From: Holophagaceae bacterium
GTDB lineage: Bacteria; Acidobacteriota; Holophagae; Holophagales; Holophagaceae
Assembly: GCA_025353305.1 (NCBI GenBank)
Contig: JANXQX010000212.1
Coordinates: forward strand, 1 to 44,870
Direction of reading: 5' to 3'
DNA: 44,870 nt
Shown here: positions 40,282 to 44,870 of the stretch, piece by piece
How positions within the stretch are numbered: position 1 is the first letter of the stretch
Layout: every line of letters starts with the position of its first letter
The notes under the pieces: generated by a model
What the model was told of the DNA's origin: nothing
The model's input: only the letters and a program-made list of their open reading frames with translations
Databases searched by the model: none
Translations under genes and position numbers: made by a program

Positions 40282-41067
40282 TCAGGAAGATGGATCATCC
40301 TCATCGGAACTAAACCCAACCAGGATGGCCGTGATGTTATCCTCGCCCCCGTTTTCCCTTGCTTTGGCAATTAGCTGATTTACCGCATCTTGTAACGATT
40401 TTTCGGCCATGACCATGGACCAGATTTCCTGATCTGTGACCATTCCTGACAATCCATCAGAGCAAAGCAAAAGGCGATCCAGTTCTTGCAGTTCGAATTC
40501 CTGAACTGATACATCCAGCTCACCCCCATTGCCCAGGGCCTGGGTGATGACGTTGCGGAAGGGATGGACCCTGGCTTCAGCGGGGGTCAGGATGCCATGG
40601 GTCACCTGCTCCGCGACCCAAGAGTGGTCCTTTGTGATCTGGCGGATACCCTCTGGGTTCAAGATATAAGCCCGAGAGTCACCCACATGGGCAAGGGTAG
40701 CCCTAGAGCCCTGGACCAGAGAGGCGACCACTGTTGACCCCATGGTCTCCCGTTCAGGATTCTTGCGAATGTCCTCGACGATGGCCTGGTCTGAAAGCAG
40801 AAGGGCCACTTTCAATCGGTTGCCATCATAATTTAGGCTGACATCGTACTCCAGGGGCCAGGTGCGATCCTTTTCGACGGTCTGCTGGACGAACTGAGCC
40901 ACCCGGTCTACTACGATCTTGCTGGCCACTTCGCCAGCCGCATGCCCGCCCAGGCCATCCGCCACCACGAAGAGGCCCAATTCAGGTTCCATCCGCAGGT
41001 TGTCTTCGTTGTGTTTCCGGACGCAGCCGACGTCCGTGAGCCCTGCCGACACCAGGCGCATGGTCAA
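40282..41067 (-). CDS. PP2C-type serine/threonine phosphatase (second copy)
   Basis: The 261-residue phosphatase shows the PP2C motifs GCVRKHNEDNLRM, VVADGLGGHAAGEVAS, HVGDSRAYIL, RLLLCSDGLSGMV and DNITAILVGF. It is shorter than the copy at 32770 and lacks its Pro-rich tail. The two differ enough to be separate paralogs. It starts with a 4-base ATGA overlap of the J-domain gene stop, so they are translated together, and the pil promoter begins at its end. Confidence 0.93.
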   Translation of the reverse strand: MTMRLVSAGLTDVGCVRKHNEDNLRMEPELGLFVVADGLGGHAAGEVASKIVVDRVAQFVQQTVEKDRTWPLEYDVSLNYDGNRLKVALLLSDQAIVEDIRKNPERETMGSTVVASLVQGSRATLAHVGDSRAYILNPEGIRQITKDHSWVAEQVTHGILTPAEARVHPFRNVITQALGNGGELDVSVQEFELQELDRLLLCSDGLSGMVTDQEIWSMVMAEKSLQDAVNQLIAKARENGGEDNITAILVGFSSDEDDPSS

Positions 41068-41792
41068 CCTCTCCTCAGGATCTTGTTAAACAAGGCCTTG
41101 GCTTGTTCGCCTAGGTCCTTGAGGCTCTTGACTTCCTGGCCTTTATTCTTCCCTTCGGGGGCGGAACTTTGGGTCATACCCATCTTACGCAGCAGCTTGT
41201 GGTTCGGAGCAATCTCCCGTGCCTTCTGGATCAGCGCCATGGCCCGGGCCTGCATTCCGATGGACTGGAAATGCTCCGCAAGGCGCAACATGGTCTCCAC
41301 ATCTTTAGGCTGGAGCTTGAGGGCCGTCTCGTAGCACTTGATCACGATGCGCCGGTCGCCCCCCTTGGTTTCCAGAAGCTTGGCCAGAAACAAATGATAA
41401 TCCGCCTTGTTGGGATCCTGGCGGATGGCGAACTGAACCAGACCTTGGGCACGCTCGGTGTCCAGATCCTTGAATGCTCTCATCGAATCCTGAAACCAGT
41501 CATCCGGCGTTCGTTCCAGGGCGTTTGCCGGAGAGGATGGCGCGGCGCTGACCGCGGGCGCGCCCTGGCTCGGAACGGCCTTAGCGAATTCCTCTTCGGC
41601 CCAGGATCTGCGTTCAGGGTCCTTCAGAACGTTGAACGCTTCGGAAATCGCCCGGAACTTGGCTTCGGCCTCATCTTTCTGGAGGCCCGAAAAGCGGTCC
41701 GGGTGCCACATCTTGGCAAGACGATGATAAGACGCCTTGATCTCATCGGCAGTCGAGCCTACTCGGATCTCAAGGATGTCGTACGGATTCAT
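41064..41792 (-). CDS. J-domain protein with TPR repeats
   Basis: The 242-residue protein starts with a J domain (residues 1-65: MNPYDILEIRVGSTADEIKA, HPD at 30-32) that would stimulate a DnaK-type chaperone. A linker rich in Ala/Pro/Ser leads to TPR-like helices (about 110-205: NKADYHLFLAKLLETKGGDR and onward). No zinc-finger or DnaJ C-terminal domain is present. I started at ATG 41792, where the J domain begins, although only GGA precedes it; an in-frame ATG at 41819 adds nine residues. It is coupled to the PP2C gene. Confidence 0.82.
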   Translation of the reverse strand: MNPYDILEIRVGSTADEIKASYHRLAKMWHPDRFSGLQKDEAEAKFRAISEAFNVLKDPERRSWAEEEFAKAVPSQGAPAVSAAPSSPANALERTPDDWFQDSMRAFKDLDTERAQGLVQFAIRQDPNKADYHLFLAKLLETKGGDRRIVIKCYETALKLQPKDVETMLRLAEHFQSIGMQARAMALIQKAREIAPNHKLLRKMGMTQSSAPEGKNKGQEVKSLKDLGEQAKALFNKILRRG

Positions 41793-42008
41793 GGTGGTTC
41801 CGAATGCGTGCGTGGCCATGCCTACTGCGAAAGGAAGGAGGTTGAAACCAGGATGGTAGCCTAGTTCCCATAGGAAGATAGAGAGCAACGCCCATGATAG
41901 CTTCCTGATTGGACAATCACCAAACATCACCACACACAGCTCTCCGCCGGCATCGCGGCAGAGGTCCGCGGCGGTTTGATGGCACACTGGTGGGCTTGGA
42001 GACGCGGA

Positions 42009-43475
42009 ATGGCCGCCACGCTAGGCATGGGAACGATCGATGAGCTCCGCGAGGGGCTCGCCTCGGGGGATCTTTCCTCCGAGGCCCTGGTCCGGGTCTG
42101 CCTGGACCGGATCGCTGGCCGGGATCCGGTCCTGAAAGCCCTCATCCACACGGATCCAGCGGTGAGCCAGTCCCTGGCGCGCGCTGCGGATGCACGACTG
42201 CGGGCCGGGGAGAGCGGCGCCATGCTGGGCCTTCCGGTGGTCTTGAAGGACAACCTGAATTGGGCCGGACAACCCCTCAGCAATGGCTCGCGGATTCTGG
42301 AAGGTTACCGGGCGCCGTACAACGCCACCGTCGTCCAGCGACTTTTGGACGCCGGTGCCATACCCATCGCCAAGGCGAACATGGATGAATTCGCCATGGG
42401 CAGCAGCGGCGAGTACAGCGCCTTCGGTCCTACCCGGAATCCCTGGGACCCCTCCCGCGTCCCCGGCGGCTCCAGCAGCGGATCCATCGTGAGTGTCGCC
42501 GCTGGTTATGCGCCCTTCGCCCTGGGCAGCGATACCGGCGGTTCCGTGCGCCTGCCAGCCGGCTTCTGCAACGTGACCGCGCTTCGGCCCACCTATGGCG
42601 CGCTCAGCCGCTATGGCCTGACCGCGATGGCCTCGAGCCTGGACCAGGTGGGACCGGTTTCCCGGACCGCCGCAGGCGTGGCAGCGGGCCTCGGCGTGAT
42701 GGCCGGCCGGGACCCCATGGATTCCACCAGCCTGGACCTCCCTGGGCGGGAGCGTTTGGATTGGCTGAATGCCGCGCCCATCAAAGGTCTGCGCATCGGA
42801 GTGCCCAAGGAGTATTTCGGCGAAGGTATGGAGCCTGGGGTGCGGGCTCTCGTCCAGCAGGCCCTCGCAACCTTTGAGCACGAGGGGGCCGAGTTGGTGG
42901 AGATTTCCCTGCCCCACACGTCCTACGCCATCGATACCTATTACTTGATCTGCACCTCCGAGGTGAGCAGCAACATGAGCCGCTTCGATGGTGTGCGTTT
43001 CGGAGCCCGCCGACCCTCCGGCAACCTGGCGGAAATGATGTCCGGAACCCGGGAGCAGGGCTTCGGACCCGAAGTGAAACGGCGCATCCTGCTGGGCGCT
43101 TTCTGTCTCTCCAGGGGCTATTATGACGCCTTTTATTTGAAGGCCTTGAAGGCCCGCACGCTCATCACCCGGGATTTCACCGACGCTTTCGAGCAGGTGG
43201 ACCTCATCGCCACCCCCGTCAGCCCCGGCGTGGCCTTTCCACTCGGCGACAAGACCCTCGACCCTATGGCCATGTACCTGGCGGATGCCTATACGGTCAC
43301 CACACCCCTCGCGGCCCTGCCCTGCCTCTCCATGCCCGGGGGATTTTTCAAAGGACTTCCCGTGGGCGTGCAACTGATTGGACCCTCTCTGTCAGATGTG
43401 AAACTCCTTGAAGTCGCCCACGCCTTCCAGCAGATCACGGACCATCATTTGAAAACCCCGCCTGAACCCAGCTAA
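42009..43475 (+). CDS. gatA: Aspartyl/glutamyl-tRNA amidotransferase subunit A
   Basis: The ~488-residue amidase supplies ammonia for making Gln-tRNA and/or Asn-tRNA with GatB and GatC. The Ser-cisSer-Lys triad is readable: Lys80 (VVLKDNLNW), Ser155 in GGSSSGS and nucleophile Ser179 in GSDTGGSVRLPAGF, matching S. aureus GatA numbering within one. I chose ATG 42009, which has GGAG upstream; a TTG/ATG pair at 41976-41979 gives a less likely extension. GatB and GatC are not in the window. E2 follows after 10 bases. Confidence 0.95.
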   Translation: MAATLGMGTIDELREGLASGDLSSEALVRVCLDRIAGRDPVLKALIHTDPAVSQSLARAADARLRAGESGAMLGLPVVLKDNLNWAGQPLSNGSRILEGYRAPYNATVVQRLLDAGAIPIAKANMDEFAMGSSGEYSAFGPTRNPWDPSRVPGGSSSGSIVSVAAGYAPFALGSDTGGSVRLPAGFCNVTALRPTYGALSRYGLTAMASSLDQVGPVSRTAAGVAAGLGVMAGRDPMDSTSLDLPGRERLDWLNAAPIKGLRIGVPKEYFGEGMEPGVRALVQQALATFEHEGAELVEISLPHTSYAIDTYYLICTSEVSSNMSRFDGVRFGARRPSGNLAEMMSGTREQGFGPEVKRRILLGAFCLSRGYYDAFYLKALKARTLITRDFTDAFEQVDLIATPVSPGVAFPLGDKTLDPMAMYLADAYTVTTPLAALPCLSMPGGFFKGLPVGVQLIGPSLSDVKLLEVAHAFQQITDHHLKTPPEPS

Positions 43476-43485
43476 GGAGAACACC

Positions 43486-44847
43486 ATGGCCTTTGATGTC
43501 GTCATGCCCCAGATGGGCGAATCCATCGCCGAAGCCACCATCCTGAAATGGCATCGCAAAGTCGGCGAGCAGATCGGCAAGGACGAAACCCTGTACGAGA
43601 TCAGCACCGACAAGGTGGACGCGGAGATTCCCTCCCCCATCCAGGGCGTCCTGTTGGAGATCCTGGTGGACGTGAACATCACCGTGCCCGTGGGCAGTGT
43701 GGTGGCCCGCCTGGGCGATGCCTCGGAGTTCGGCAAGGGAGCCGCCACAGCGCCCGCCGCCACAGCTCCCATCTCCGCCCTGACCTCGTTGGCCGCGCCG
43801 GTCCACCCCATGAGCACCGAGGACGATGACAATAGCCTGGAGGGCCGCCTACGCACCATGTCCTCGCCGCTGGTGCGGGAAATGGCGAAACAGCACAATG
43901 TGGACCTTACTCGGGTGCCAGGCACCGGCCAGCAAGGCCGGGTCACCAAGGAGGACATGGAAGCCTTCCTGGCCAAGGGCGCCTCCGCTCCCGTGGGAGC
44001 ATCCCAGGCCCCCGCGCCCACCTCGGGCGACATGCCCAGGATGGCGCCCACCCACGATCCCAGCGCCCCGACCATGGGTGCTGTGCCTGGCTTGGCCGTT
44101 CCACCCATCGCGCATGTTCCGGCCTTCGGCGCCGGGGAACGGGTGAAAGTCGAACCCATGACCCGCATGCGCAAGCTCATCGCCGAAAACATGGTGAACT
44201 CTAAATTGCGCGTGAGCCCCCATGTCTACACCGTCTTCGAAATTGACATGAGCAACGTGGCGCGGCTCAGGGCCAAGCACCGCAAGGCCTTCGAGGAATC
44301 CTACGGCACCAAGCTGAGCTTCATGCCCTTCATCATGAAGGCCGTCATCAAAGGGTTGCAGGCCTTCCCGGTGGTGAACGCCTCGGTGGACGGCGACAAC
44401 ATCGTCTACAAGCAGGACATCAACCTGGGCATCGCCGTGTCCCTGGACTGGGGCCTCATCGTGCCGGTGGTGAAACACGCCGACAGCTTGAACCTGGGAG
44501 GCCTGGCGCGCTCCCTGAACGACCTGGCGGACCGGGCGCGGTCCAAGAAGCTGGTGCCCGATGAGATCAGCGGCGGCACCTTCACCATCACGAATCCAGG
44601 CGTTTTCGGGGACATCTTTGGGCTGCCCATCATCAATCAGCCGCAGGTGGCCATCCAGTCCATCGGCGGCATCGTCAAGCGGCCGGTGGTCGTGACGGAC
44701 GCGAATGGCAGCGATGCCATCGCTATCCGCCAGATGATGTATTCGGGCCTCAGCTTTGACCACCGCATCGTGGACGGCGCCGTGGCCGACCAGTTCATGA
44801 GCGTGATCAAAAAGGAACTGGAGACCGGTGCCTTCGGCCTGGAATAG
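43486..44847 (+). CDS. Dihydrolipoamide acyltransferase (E2) of a 2-oxo acid dehydrogenase
   Basis: The 453-residue protein has a lipoyl domain (residues 1-77; lipoyl-Lys43 in STDKVDAEIP), a linker, a subunit-binding domain (about 122-160: SSPLVREMAKQHNVDLTRVP) and a catalytic domain. The catalytic His is at about 426 in SFDHRIVDGA. A Pro/Ala-rich linker lies between. It would form the core of a 2-oxoglutarate or branched-chain complex; sequence alone does not decide between SucB and BkdB. AAGGAG precedes the ATG. The gene is complete at the window edge, and E1/E3 partners are not visible. Confidence 0.9.
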   Translation: MAFDVVMPQMGESIAEATILKWHRKVGEQIGKDETLYEISTDKVDAEIPSPIQGVLLEILVDVNITVPVGSVVARLGDASEFGKGAATAPAATAPISALTSLAAPVHPMSTEDDDNSLEGRLRTMSSPLVREMAKQHNVDLTRVPGTGQQGRVTKEDMEAFLAKGASAPVGASQAPAPTSGDMPRMAPTHDPSAPTMGAVPGLAVPPIAHVPAFGAGERVKVEPMTRMRKLIAENMVNSKLRVSPHVYTVFEIDMSNVARLRAKHRKAFEESYGTKLSFMPFIMKAVIKGLQAFPVVNASVDGDNIVYKQDINLGIAVSLDWGLIVPVVKHADSLNLGGLARSLNDLADRARSKKLVPDEISGGTFTITNPGVFGDIFGLPIINQPQVAIQSIGGIVKRPVVVTDANGSDAIAIRQMMYSGLSFDHRIVDGAVADQFMSVIKKELETGAFGLE

Positions 44848-44870
44848 GCTGCTTCCCTGACTGAAAAGGC

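Overview
The window is about 45 kb of GC-rich bacterial chromosome with a tightly packed core genome and almost no classical mobile DNA. Gene content and style suggest an acidobacterium of the Holophaga/Geothrix kind: Pta-AckA acetate metabolism, a type IV pilus pilMNOPQ block, a GatA amidotransferase subunit, PurK, class A RNase P RNA, frequent GTG/TTG starts and ATGA stop-start overlaps. That placement is inference from gene content; no marker search was possible.

Layout. 1-1655: start of fabF (cut by the window edge), acpP with its own terminator, and a divergent XerD-type recombinase. 1774-8910: a phosphate block with pstS-pstC-pstA-pstB-phoU, a PhoB-type response regulator, then a PhoU-like DUF47 protein with a Pit transporter. 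Similar Pho-box-like direct repeats precede pstS and the DUF47-pit pair. 9101-13920: methionine aminopeptidase, then a minus-strand cluster of two unrecognised proteins, pta, purN and ackA. 14099-17873: an NAD(P)-binding protein with an unrecognised C-terminal domain, an aldehyde dehydrogenase coupled to a stand-alone HPt protein, and the rescue factor ArfB. 18045-21931: a DUF465/YdcH-type small protein, a lone Opp/Dpp-type ATPase, guaB and a GNAT acetyltransferase. 22112-23523: a short inverted-repeat element, the RNase P RNA gene on the minus strand, and a secreted DUF1223 protein. 23604-29799: a large aldehyde dehydrogenase, an Mrr-type restriction endonuclease, a DNA glycosylase coupled to an AlgH-family protein, a membrane protein, a small ORF and purK. 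29807-33690: a minus-strand operon of a PP2C phosphatase, an RdgC-like protein split into two genes with a truncated duplicate between them, and a cell-wall amidase. 33849-35121: an acyl-CoA dehydrogenase-type protein, a 48-residue membrane protein and a zinc-ribbon protein. 35186-41792: pilMNOPQ with its own sigma-70-like promoter, preceded by a second PP2C phosphatase and a J-domain/TPR protein. 42009-44847: gatA and a lipoyl-dependent acyltransferase E2.

The least ordinary material lies between genes. At least seven intergenic gaps hold islands of degenerate 7-bp periodic sequence. Most have two oppositely oriented arms, some start inside the 3' end of a gene, and two share a pair of GC-rich mini-hairpins. 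A different 179-bp element with 17-bp terminal inverted repeats lies beside rnpB. The split RdgC-like locus carries a 54-codon truncated duplicate whose first 20 codons encode the same 20 residues as the intact gene while differing at about nine third positions. I see no CRISPR array, tRNA gene, complete insertion sequence or prophage.
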